From contig DATCVR010000283.1 of NCBI GenBank assembly GCA_036566745.1, positions 1-55,161 on the forward strand: a stretch of 55,161 nt of DNA, given 5' to 3'. Source of the DNA: DATCVR01 sp036566745 (GTDB lineage: Bacteria; Actinomycetota; Actinomycetes; Jiangellales; Jiangellaceae). Shown piece after piece: positions 1 through 6,699 of the stretch (position 1 is its first letter; the number at the start of each line of letters is the position of its first letter). The translations under genes were made by a program, and so were the position numbers. The notes beneath the pieces were generated by a model, which was given only the letters and a program-made list of their open reading frames with translations, was not told the DNA's origin and searched no databases.

Positions 1-1
1 C

Positions 2-622
2 GGTGCACCAACGAACTACACGCCCGCTTCTGTGCGGCCATCTCCGTACACGGCCCGAGGGTCGAGTGTCAGCAGCAGTACCTCGAAGTTCGTCAGCACA
101 CCGCGCTCGGGCCGCAGCGCCAAGCAGTTGGTGGGGCGCGGTGCAGCGGCGGTAGCCGCAGGGTCCGCACTGGCACGAGGCGACGCGATCGCGCTACGGG
201 ACCTTGGCCTGGACTTGGAGCAACTCCGCGATCTGAGCGCACGCGAACAGCAGCAGATGATTCTCGACGAGATTCTCGGCGCTCCGGGGCACCCAGACGA
301 CGAGGCCCTGCGCCGAGCCACTCACGCGACGTTGAAAGCGCTGGCTGTCGACCCGGATCTGTCCCAGGACGGCCAGATCGACTACCTACTCGGTTCCTAC
401 GTCTACGAGCAAATGTTGGTGGAGCTAACCTCGCAGCACGCGCGTCGGGAACTCAGCCGCGATGCCGTCAAGAGGTTCGACGCGCGAGTCAAGCCCTACA
501 TCTTCAAGAAGGCCAAGCACCTGGCATCGGGCAGGGGTCGGTACCTGTCGCCCGCCTTGTTCATCGAAAAGGCGACCGGGCTCGTCGAGACGGTCCTACG
601 AGTGATCCGGAGCGAGCGATGA
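2..622 (+). CDS. qatB: QatB-like anti-phage defence protein (C-terminal part, 5' end outside window)
   Basis: The reading frame is open from the left edge, so the true start lies outside the window; an internal GTG at 32 is not a convincing start. About 206 residues are visible. They begin with a Ser/Thr-rich stretch and continue as a helical, charged region with no catalytic motif I recognise. I assign it by position: it directly precedes a QueC-like gene and a TatD-like gene, with an ATGA overlap at 619-622, which is the qatB-qatC-qatD order of the QatABCD defence system. In that system QatA is an ATPase and QatB has no known activity. qatA should lie just left of the window. The name is an inference from synteny. 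Confidence 0.6.
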   Translation, partial: GAPTNYTPASVRPSPYTARGSSVSSSTSKFVSTPRSGRSAKQLVGRGAAAVAAGSALARGDAIALRDLGLDLEQLRDLSAREQQQMILDEILGAPGHPDDEALRRATHATLKALAVDPDLSQDGQIDYLLGSYVYEQMLVELTSQHARRELSRDAVKRFDARVKPYIFKKAKHLASGRGRYLSPALFIEKATGLVETVLRVIRSER

Positions 623-1890
623 CCGCGGTGGAACTGCTAGCTGCCGACGACACCCCAGTCCGGCTGGACGCGACACCGCTTCGGGTGCCAGCCGGACAGT
701 CATCGTCCGAGAACGTGGTGACCAATCTGGACTGGAGTCTGGCTTCGTTCGGCGAGGTCAGCACCGAGGCCAAGGACCTGGCCCGGGTCGCCATGGCCGC
801 CTATCTGGCTGACCGCACCGTACAGCGGTCCCGAACCTACTTCTCGCGCCGCATGGAGATCGTGGTCCATCTCGACGACCCCGACCGCTTCCTCAGCTAC
901 GCCGGGCGACGACTCGTCGACCTCCTGGCGTGGCTGACCGGTGACGCGTGGACACTGACCCCGGTGGCCAGCAAGTCAACCGCCACGGAGCAAGCCGCCG
1001 CCACCACGGAGCGTTACGAGGTGATGCTGCTCTCGGGTGGCCTGGACTCGCTCTGCGGTGCTGTCGCCGCGTTCGAATCGCAGTCGTCGCGTCTGCACCT
1101 GGGGCACCGTGACCAGACTGGTGCGGTCGTGCGGTCGCAGGAATTGCTGGCAGCGTCGCTGGGCGAATGGGACGCCACGTTCACGTGGCAGAGGGTTCGC
1201 CTGGCGCCGAAGGTCACGCGAGACCACTCGACCCGGACGCGCTCGTTGCTATTCATGTCGCTCGCGGTGGCTGCTGCGACAGCTGCGTCGACATCGCGGG
1301 TAGTCGTCCCGGAGAACGGCTTCACGAGTCTCAACCCGCCGATGCTGCCGAGCAGGGGTGGCGCGTTGTCGACCAAGTCGACGCACCCCTGGACGTTCCT
1401 GCAGGCGAACGCTCTGCTGGAGGAACTCGCGATCCATGTCGTCCTCGAGAACCCATACGGGATCCAGACCAAGGGTGCGATGCTCCGCGTCGCCTTCGAG
1501 GCAGGCGGGGAGGACTTCCTCGGAATGGCCAAGGAGACGATCTCGTGCAGCAAGATGGACGGTGGGCTCGGCTACAAGGGTGGCAGCCCCAACGTGAACT
1601 GCGGACTGTGCATCGCTTGCCTTGTCCGACGCGGCGCTTTCATCGGTTCCGGGCTGACCGACGGAACCGACTACCTGGTCAACCGGGTGACGCCCGAGGC
1701 CCGTCAGAAGTTGATCGACGCGCGTCACTCCGACATCTGGGCAGTCCAGACCTGGAGTACCAAGGAGCCAACTATTGATGACCTGATGGTCTCGGCGCCC
1801 TGGCCGCCTGGCACCGACTACGAGGCGATGCTGGACGTGGTCATCGCCGGACGATCCGAGCTGCTGGGAGCCCTTGATGCAGCCCTATGA
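619..1890 (+). CDS. qatC: QatC, QueC-like PP-loop protein of the Qat defence system
   Basis: This 423-residue protein has a PP-loop nucleotide-binding motif SGGLDS at residues 139-144. Near the C-terminal third it has a QueC-type zinc site, an isolated Cys followed by CGLCIAC. QueC makes 7-cyano-7-deazaguanine. QatC proteins are longer relatives (QueC is about 220 residues) that work in phage defence and may modify a partner protein or nucleic acid. Here the first 130 residues form an extra N-terminal region absent from QueC. The ATG at 619 overlaps the stop of the preceding gene (ATGA), and the 3' end overlaps the next gene, so translation is coupled. No other queuosine-pathway genes are nearby, which favours Qat over deazaguanine synthesis. 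Confidence 0.8.
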   Translation: MTAVELLAADDTPVRLDATPLRVPAGQSSSENVVTNLDWSLASFGEVSTEAKDLARVAMAAYLADRTVQRSRTYFSRRMEIVVHLDDPDRFLSYAGRRLVDLLAWLTGDAWTLTPVASKSTATEQAAATTERYEVMLLSGGLDSLCGAVAAFESQSSRLHLGHRDQTGAVVRSQELLAASLGEWDATFTWQRVRLAPKVTRDHSTRTRSLLFMSLAVAAATAASTSRVVVPENGFTSLNPPMLPSRGGALSTKSTHPWTFLQANALLEELAIHVVLENPYGIQTKGAMLRVAFEAGGEDFLGMAKETISCSKMDGGLGYKGGSPNVNCGLCIACLVRRGAFIGSGLTDGTDYLVNRVTPEARQKLIDARHSDIWAVQTWSTKEPTIDDLMVSAPWPPGTDYEAMLDVVIAGRSELLGALDAAL

Positions 1891-2647
1891 GCTGCCGTCT
1901 GTCGACGCGCACGCGCACATCGCAGCCGATGTCACTGCGGCACAGGTCGGCGGACTCGCACCGGCTGTCGTATTCGCGATGACGCGCTCGGTCAAGGAGT
2001 CTCTCTACACACTCAGGTCAGGCGCCGCGTCGAGTGAGAACCTGGTGTGGGGTTTGGGGTCGCATCCTGGCGTCGAGCAGACGGTTGCCAACTTCGATGG
2101 TGACGCGTTCGAACGGGCAGTGGCCAGTTTCGCACTCATCGGTGAGGTCGGCCTGGACCGGCGCGGCGACAGTGCCTCACAGACCGAGATGTTCCGTCGT
2201 GTGCTCCAGGTAGCGTCGGGTCAGCCCGTGCTCCTGAGCGTGCACAGCACCGGGCGGTGTTCGCCGGTGCTCGATGAGATCGAGCGAGCGCCGCACGCGG
2301 GGGTCATCCTTCACTGGTTTAACGGATCGGCAGCCGAGGTCGAACGCGCGGTCGGGCTGGGTTGCTACTTCTCGGTGAACGCCGCGATGAGCGAAACCAG
2401 TCTTGGGCGAATACCCTACGAGCGGGTTCTGACGGAGACGGATTTCCCAGCCTCGCGCGCCAAGACCGGGGCCTCGCGACCGGGAGACGTTGCGCGAATC
2501 GAGGACAAGCTAACTAAGCAGTACGGTTCGGATTCCCGTCGTTTGGTGTGGCAAAATTTGGCCGAGGTGTGTCGCCGGTCCGGGGCAACAAAGCGCATGC
2601 CAGCGGCGATCCAGGACAGACTTCGCCTCGTCTCCAAAACAGATTGA
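1877..2647 (+). CDS. qatD: QatD, TatD-family metal-dependent DNase of the Qat defence system
   Basis: This protein of about 256 residues has the TatD/amidohydrolase metal ligands in order: DAHAH (His12, His14), a Glu in IGEVGLD, a His in SVHSTG, a His in ILHWFNGS and an Asp in LTETDFP. TatD proteins are metal-dependent 3'-5' DNases. The start could be TTG 1874 or ATG 1877. Both overlap the end of qatC by 14-17 bp, as in a translationally coupled operon. It is the last gene of the run, which fits the qatABCD order. Its base composition is less GC-rich than the chromosome to the right, consistent with horizontal cargo. The effector role is known for the Qat family and inferred here. Confidence 0.8.
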   Translation: MQPYELPSVDAHAHIAADVTAAQVGGLAPAVVFAMTRSVKESLYTLRSGAASSENLVWGLGSHPGVEQTVANFDGDAFERAVASFALIGEVGLDRRGDSASQTEMFRRVLQVASGQPVLLSVHSTGRCSPVLDEIERAPHAGVILHWFNGSAAEVERAVGLGCYFSVNAAMSETSLGRIPYERVLTETDFPASRAKTGASRPGDVARIEDKLTKQYGSDSRRLVWQNLAEVCRRSGATKRMPAAIQDRLRLVSKTD

Positions 2648-3045
2648 GCGACGGCCAGGTTCGCTGCTCGGTTTGGCTCCTACGCGAGCTCGACTCCGGC
2701 TGACCCCTACGAGGCAATCTCGAGGTGAGTTCCTTGGTGGTGATGTCATCCGTCGCGCCGCGCCATCGTGGGCGGAAGTGACGCAATGTCGTGAGGTCAT
2801 GGCTACGTCGCGCCAGCGGGCCGCCTGAGATCTCGCGTACTAGTGCACATCACGGGTGCGAAAGGGTCGGCATTCCGCGTCGACGAGTCGCCCGACGCCG
2901 CCCGCAAGACGCCGAAGCCAAATGTTGGCCGTCTTCTCAGGTCCGACTCTCGCGCCGGGCGGTCGAGCGGCACGCAAGAGTCGCACAGGTTCGATAGGCG
3001 TCTGCGCGTACCAGAAGATGACGAACTTGCACCGTCACGCACGCC
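2648..3045. other. Non-coding gap between qatD and the leftward SRAP operon
   Basis: About 400 bp lie between two convergent transcription units. The short reading frames here have no recognisable protein features or ribosome sites. I looked for a terminator hairpin and for a partial tRNA repeat that could mark an attachment site and saw neither. It may be a cargo insertion junction. Confidence 0.5.
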
Positions 3046-3777
3046 TCAGTCGGCGGTTGGTGCGATGAGTCCTTGGTGGTTGTTGCGGACGTTGCCGACG
3101 TCTGCGCCGACGGAGTGGAAGGCGATCGTTTCCGCGACGGTCGGGGTGGTCGTGCGCAGTAGCTCGGCAATCTCGTGGAGGTGCGTCGTTCGACGGTCGA
3201 GCCATTCGGGGATGGCGTCGTGGGTGAGCAGGGCAGGCATGCGGTCGTGGATGGGTGCGAAGTGTTCGGTCGGTGTGGTGGTGATGATGCTGGCGGAGGC
3301 GCCCCATCGGTCGGGGTGGTCGTCGGGGAGGCGGGTGTCTTCCCACCATTCGAAGAGTCCGGCCATGGCGAGGAGGCTGTCGTCGGTGGCGTGGATGAAC
3401 TGTGGTTGCTTCTGCCCGTCGGGGAGCCTTTGCCACTCGTAGTAGCCGGTTGCCGGGACGACGCATCGCCGTTTGGCGAAGGCGGCCCGGTAGGCCGGGC
3501 TCGCTGGTGCGGTCTCTAGTCGGGCGTTGATCAGGAGGCGGGCGCTGAGGCGCTTGTGCTTGTCGCCAAGATCTCTGGTCCAGGGTGGGACGAGGCCCCA
3601 TCGTGCGCCGTGCAGCTCGCGTCGCCCGTCTTCGGTGCGTTCCAGGACGATGGGGATGCGGTCGGTGGGTGCAACGTTGTACGACGGCTCCAGGTCCCTC
3701 GCGCTGTCATCGATGGCGGCGCCGAACATATCGGCCAGGTCGGTGATTGGCGTTGCCACGACGTAGCGCCCGCTCAT
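3046..3777 (-). CDS. SRAP-domain (YedK/HMCES-like) abasic-site protein with Cys2 replaced by Ser
   Basis: At 243 residues this is the normal full length for an SRAP domain. SRAP proteins use the N-terminal Cys2, exposed after Met removal, to form a thiazolidine crosslink with abasic sites in single-stranded DNA. The other active-site positions are present: Asn84 in INARLE, Glu114 in GYYEW and His177 in IHDRMP. The N terminus reads MSGRYVV instead of MCGRY/F, with AGC (Ser) at codon 2. The start is fixed by the family alignment and lies 2 bp after the stop of the upstream phosphatase gene, so it is the third gene of a GntR-PP2C-SRAP operon. It may protect single-stranded DNA during transfer or SOS. 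The Ser should change or remove crosslinking. Confidence 0.88.
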   Translation of the reverse strand: MSGRYVVATPITDLADMFGAAIDDSARDLEPSYNVAPTDRIPIVLERTEDGRRELHGARWGLVPPWTRDLGDKHKRLSARLLINARLETAPASPAYRAAFAKRRCVVPATGYYEWQRLPDGQKQPQFIHATDDSLLAMAGLFEWWEDTRLPDDHPDRWGASASIITTTPTEHFAPIHDRMPALLTHDAIPEWLDRRTTHLHEIAELLRTTTPTVAETIAFHSVGADVGNVRNNHQGLIAPTAD

Positions 3778-3779
3778 GG

Positions 3780-4574
3780 TCAGGTCGCCGTGGTGAATCG
3801 GCAGAGGGCGGCTGTGGCGTCGTCGTGGATCTTGCCTCGGTCGGTGGCTAGCCGGTCGCGCTCGCTGTCGGCTGCGCGGACGGCGTTGATGACTGTCTGT
3901 GGGCCGAGGTCTGCCGCGAGCGCGTCGAGGAGCGCCGCCCAGGTCCAGCCGTGACGCTCCACGAGGCGGGTCACGCCGTCGGAGAGCAGCGCAGCAGAGG
4001 CGAGCGAGTCCACGGGTGTGGAGCCGGTGACAGCTTGGTGGGCGGCTTCGGTGCTGGTGCTGGCGACCCAGAATCCGCCGGGGGCGTTGCGGGACTTGCG
4101 CACGGTGTCGAGGGAGTAGTCGGGCAGGTGGTCGATGCGCTCGTCCCTGATGGGTTCGATGTCGCCGTTCGTGTGGCGCAGGATCACCGGGGAGTCGGCC
4201 AGCACGAGGTAGTCCACGACCCTGGCTCTGAGCCGTAGGAGTGCGACGGTGGCTGATGGGCTGTCGGGGTTTTCGAGGTCGCAGGTGTCGGCGTGTCTGG
4301 CTCGTACGCCGTCGATGGCTCCAGCGAGGGCGTCGGGCAGGCTGATGGCGTGGTCGTTGAGCAGCGCGTCGGCGACCTGCGATCCGAGCTGGGCGACGAG
4401 CCAGGGCACGTCGTGGATGCAGCCGGTGTCCACGCCGGCCGCGTGGCTGGCGCCGTCGAGCACGAGCACGAATTGGTTGCTCGCGACGACCAGGTCCTCG
4501 TTGATCCGTGGGCCGGGTGCGGGTTCGGAGATGTAGTCGACGGTCATGCGGACGGCGCCGGTGGTGTCGCTCAT
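3780..4574 (-). CDS. PP2C-like serine/threonine phosphatase domain protein
   Basis: This 264-residue soluble protein has the metal-binding pattern of PP2C (PPM) phosphatases: NED near residue 27, VLDGASH near 41, SATVALL, LSDGVTRL and a C-terminal HDDATAAL. The domain is divergent and compact compared with eukaryotic PP2C and resembles the single-domain versions found in actinobacterial mobile elements. It starts inside the stop of the GntR gene (ATGA overlap) and ends 2 bp before the SRAP gene. A signalling or regulatory role within the element is inferred from the operon, and no kinase partner is visible. The substrate is unknown. Confidence 0.75.
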   Translation of the reverse strand: MSDTTGAVRMTVDYISEPAPGPRINEDLVVASNQFVLVLDGASHAAGVDTGCIHDVPWLVAQLGSQVADALLNDHAISLPDALAGAIDGVRARHADTCDLENPDSPSATVALLRLRARVVDYLVLADSPVILRHTNGDIEPIRDERIDHLPDYSLDTVRKSRNAPGGFWVASTSTEAAHQAVTGSTPVDSLASAALLSDGVTRLVERHGWTWAALLDALAADLGPQTVINAVRAADSERDRLATDRGKIHDDATAALCRFTTAT

Positions 4575-5341
4575 TCGGCGGCCTCGAACTCGTAGGCGAA
4601 CACGTGCATGTCGCCTGCCATGACGGACCGGAAGACCTCGATCGGTCGCCGGACCTCGACGAACGCGATGCGGTGCAGCTCGGCGACGGGGACACCGGGG
4701 CTGAGCTTGAGCGAGCGGGCCTCATCGGGGGACGGCATTCGTAGCGCGATCTCCTCGCGGAAGCGGGCGAGGTGGAGGCCCTTTTCCTCGAGGCGCGCGT
4801 ACCCACCACCGGGCCCGGTGTCTTCCTCGCGGATGCGGGTGCCCTCGACGGTGGCCAGCTCGTAGTAGCTGTCGGCGAGCTGGGTCGGCTTGCCGTCGAG
4901 CCAGGTGCGTCGACGTCGCACGAACACTGTTGTCCCGGCGTCAATGCTGAACCACTCGGCGACCCATGCCGGCGCGGGCACTTCGGCGAGTTCGAGGACT
5001 TCCTGGCTCCACGTCAGGCCGCGTTCTTCGGCCTCGGCCTGGAACGGGGCGAGGCCCTTGTCGCGGCGGGATCGGGAGTACCGGTCGGAGCCGATGCGGA
5101 TCATCGGTGGGCGCTCGCGGACGAACACGCCGCGTCCGGGCTGGCCGTCTACGAGTCCTTCGGTTTTGAGCAGGGCCACGGCCTGGCGGGCGGTCTGGGG
5201 TGCGATGCCGTACTTCTCGACTAGCTCGCGCTCGGAGGGGAGCTTGCCTCCTGCTGGGATTTCGCCGCTCTCGATGGCGGTGCGGAGGTCGTCGGCGATC
5301 TGCCTGGACGGCGAGCGTGGGTCGAGTCTGTCGATGCTCAT
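4571..5341 (-). CDS. GntR/HutC-family repressor (KorSA-like element regulator)
   Basis: This 256-residue protein has an N-terminal GntR winged helix at residues 1-75 (PSRQIADDLRTAIESGEI, LPSERELVEKYG, TARQAVALLKTEG). A UTRA-type effector-binding domain covers about residues 95-250. GntR regulators of this kind (KorSA of pSAM2 is the model) repress the transfer and replication genes of AICEs and their own gene. It sits at the divergence point between the leftward operon and the rightward core and faces the palindrome at 5405-5420. It is the first gene of a three-gene operon with PP2C and SRAP. The effector ligand is unknown. Confidence 0.85.
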   Translation of the reverse strand: MSIDRLDPRSPSRQIADDLRTAIESGEIPAGGKLPSERELVEKYGIAPQTARQAVALLKTEGLVDGQPGRGVFVRERPPMIRIGSDRYSRSRRDKGLAPFQAEAEERGLTWSQEVLELAEVPAPAWVAEWFSIDAGTTVFVRRRRTWLDGKPTQLADSYYELATVEGTRIREEDTGPGGGYARLEEKGLHLARFREEIALRMPSPDEARSLKLSPGVPVAELHRIAFVEVRRPIEVFRSVMAGDMHVFAYEFEAAE

Positions 5342-5356
5342 TTCCTCATCCTAGCC

Positions 5357-5420
5357 ACCTCACTAGCGAACCAGCGAGAGCTGTGTTAGCTTGTGTTTCA
5401 GGTCACCTCACTAGTGAGGT
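5357..5420. promoter_or_regulatory. Palindromic operator pair in the divergent control region
   Basis: A perfect 16-bp palindrome, ACCTCACTAGTGAGGT, lies at 5405-5420. A second copy of its left arm, ACCTCACTAGCGA, lies at 5357-5369, close to the GntR start codon. Two similar sites between a GntR gene and the divergent core operon are what autorepression plus control of the core would need. Binding is inferred from position and symmetry. Confidence 0.6.
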
Positions 5421-5498
5421 ACCGAGCTAGGTAAATCGGTCGACGCGTCTGGCCGCCCGGCTGGGTCGTGGTTCCGCTCTCTCGCATGGAGGTTCGTT

Positions 5499-5765
5499 GT
5501 GCTGACGCTGGTTGCTGGTGACGAGTTCGATGGCCCGTTCGACGGCCTGGACGTGGACGCCTTCACGGCGCGGGCGGACGAGTGGCTGTGGGAGGCACAG
5601 CTCGCCGACGACGCCGACCTCTGGGTTCCGACGCTGGCGCCGTGCCCGCACCCGCCGACGCATCTGGCGCTGCTGGACGACGCGCTCCCGGTGGGGGATC
5701 CGGACCAGGTGATGGTGTGCGGCCGCTGCGGGGCCGAGCACACCGAAGGCCGCTGGGCCGCGTAA
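5499..5765 (+). CDS. Small acidic protein with CGRC motif, first gene of the AICE core
   Basis: This 88-residue protein starts at GTG 5499 behind a good ribosome site (GGAGG at about 5488). It is acidic in its first 60 residues and ends with CGRCGAEHTEGRW, a single Cys-x2-Cys knuckle with nearby His residues that might bind zinc. I recognise no family. It is the first gene after the divergent operator, so it probably responds directly to the GntR repressor, a position used by regulatory genes in other AICEs. A reading frame on the opposite strand lacks a ribosome site and is likely a shadow. Confidence 0.55.
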   Translation: MLTLVAGDEFDGPFDGLDVDAFTARADEWLWEAQLADDADLWVPTLAPCPHPPTHLALLDDALPVGDPDQVMVCGRCGAEHTEGRWAA

Positions 5766-5788
5766 GCGCCGACCTCAACCCACATGCC

Positions 5789-5830
5789 GCCAGGTCGCCC
5801 GGGTGAGCCGAGAGCCCCGGGCGGCCTGGC
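5789..5830. terminator. Strong hairpin between the first core gene and the DUF2637 gene
   Basis: The arms 5789-5803 and 5816-5830 are complementary at 14 of 15 positions around a 12-nt loop and are very GC-rich. There is no T-run, so it could be a terminator of the GC-only type, an attenuator, or a processing and stability hairpin. It separates a possible regulatory gene from the transfer genes. Confidence 0.45.
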
Positions 5831-5869
5831 CCTCAACCACCAGACACGACACGAGAAGGGACTTCACTG

Positions 5870-6667
5870 ATGAACGGACACGAACACAGCGGACAACCGG
5901 CCATGACCGGCCGTGGTCGGGGCTGGGCCTATACCGGCGCCCTGCTCGGCGGGACCGTCTCCGTGGCGGCCAACGTCGCCCATTCCTACGTACCTCCGGT
6001 CAACGCTCTGTCCGGGTGGGCGCCGGAGGTCGGCGCGGTAATCGGGGCGGTGTTTTGGCCGCTGGCCCTGTTCGTCGCGGTGGAGATCCTGACCCGCATT
6101 GCCTGGCCTGCTGGTGGCCGGTGGGTGTGGCTGCGCTTCGTCGGCCTCCTCCCGGTCGCGCTGGTGGCCGCTGTCGTGTCGTACCGGCACCTGTCCGGGC
6201 TGCTCACGTTCTACGGCGAGGACGCCTTGACGGCCACGGTCGGGCCGCTCGCGGTGGACGGGTTGATGGTGATGGCCACCGGCGCCCTACTGGCCACCGC
6301 CCACGCCAAGACGGCCAGCGAGCCGGACGTGTCCGAGGCCACCACGGCCACGACAGCGGACACGACCCCGGCCGTGACGGAGGCGGCTCGTCCGGCCATC
6401 GAGGTGGCCACCACACCCGCACCTGTCCGGACACGGAAGCGGACACCGGCCCGGACAGCCAAGCGGACAGCACCTGCGGTCGACACGGCCGTAGCGGTAG
6501 CGGCGTTGCGGGCTGAGTTCCCGGACATGTCCCAGGCGGACATGGCCGCCCGGTTGGGTGTCTCGACCCGGACAGTCCGACGTCACCTGTCCGCCCCGTC
6601 CACGCCGGACACGACCGCAACCGACACGGCGGACATGGCCACGGCCGATGTCCTCGTGGCCGCCTGA
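5870..6667 (+). CDS. DUF2637 membrane protein with C-terminal helix-turn-helix
   Basis: This 265-residue protein starts at ATG 5870 behind GAGAAGGGA. Residues 15-145 hold about four hydrophobic segments (YTGALLGGTVSVAANV, VGAVIGAVFWPLALFVAVEIL, LRFVGLLPVALVAAVVSY, LAVDGLMVMATGALLAT) typical of DUF2637. A Thr/Ala/Pro/Arg-rich linker follows, then a C-terminal HTH of about 40 residues (SQADMAARLGVSTRTVRRHL). DUF2637 proteins are regularly encoded just before the FtsK-like translocase of AICEs. Proposed roles are in spread or in anchoring transfer at the membrane, but none is firmly established. The linker DNA contains many CGGACA repeats, described separately. Confidence 0.75.
   Translation: MNGHEHSGQPAMTGRGRGWAYTGALLGGTVSVAANVAHSYVPPVNALSGWAPEVGAVIGAVFWPLALFVAVEILTRIAWPAGGRWVWLRFVGLLPVALVAAVVSYRHLSGLLTFYGEDALTATVGPLAVDGLMVMATGALLATAHAKTASEPDVSEATTATTADTTPAVTEAARPAIEVATTPAPVRTRKRTPARTAKRTAPAVDTAVAVAALRAEFPDMSQADMAARLGVSTRTVRRHLSAPSTPDTTATDTADMATADVLVAA
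6357..6634. repeat. Cluster of CGGACA hexamers in the 3' part of the DUF2637 gene
   Basis: I count ten exact CGGACA copies between 6357 and 6634, plus three TGTCCG copies close by and two more CGGACA at 5875 and 5890. The protein over this stretch is a low-complexity linker, so the codons are weakly constrained. The translocase gene starts 66 bp further on. It could be a recognition array for the FtsK-like protein or for the HTH of this protein, or biased codon use. Confidence 0.45.
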
Positions 6668-6699
6668 TCTGAGCCGACTGCGACAAGGGGAGAGCTGTC

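Noticed and set aside
2791..3042. Short genes in the gap after qatD
   Set aside because: The frames are Arg-rich, lack ribosome sites and overlap one another on both strands.
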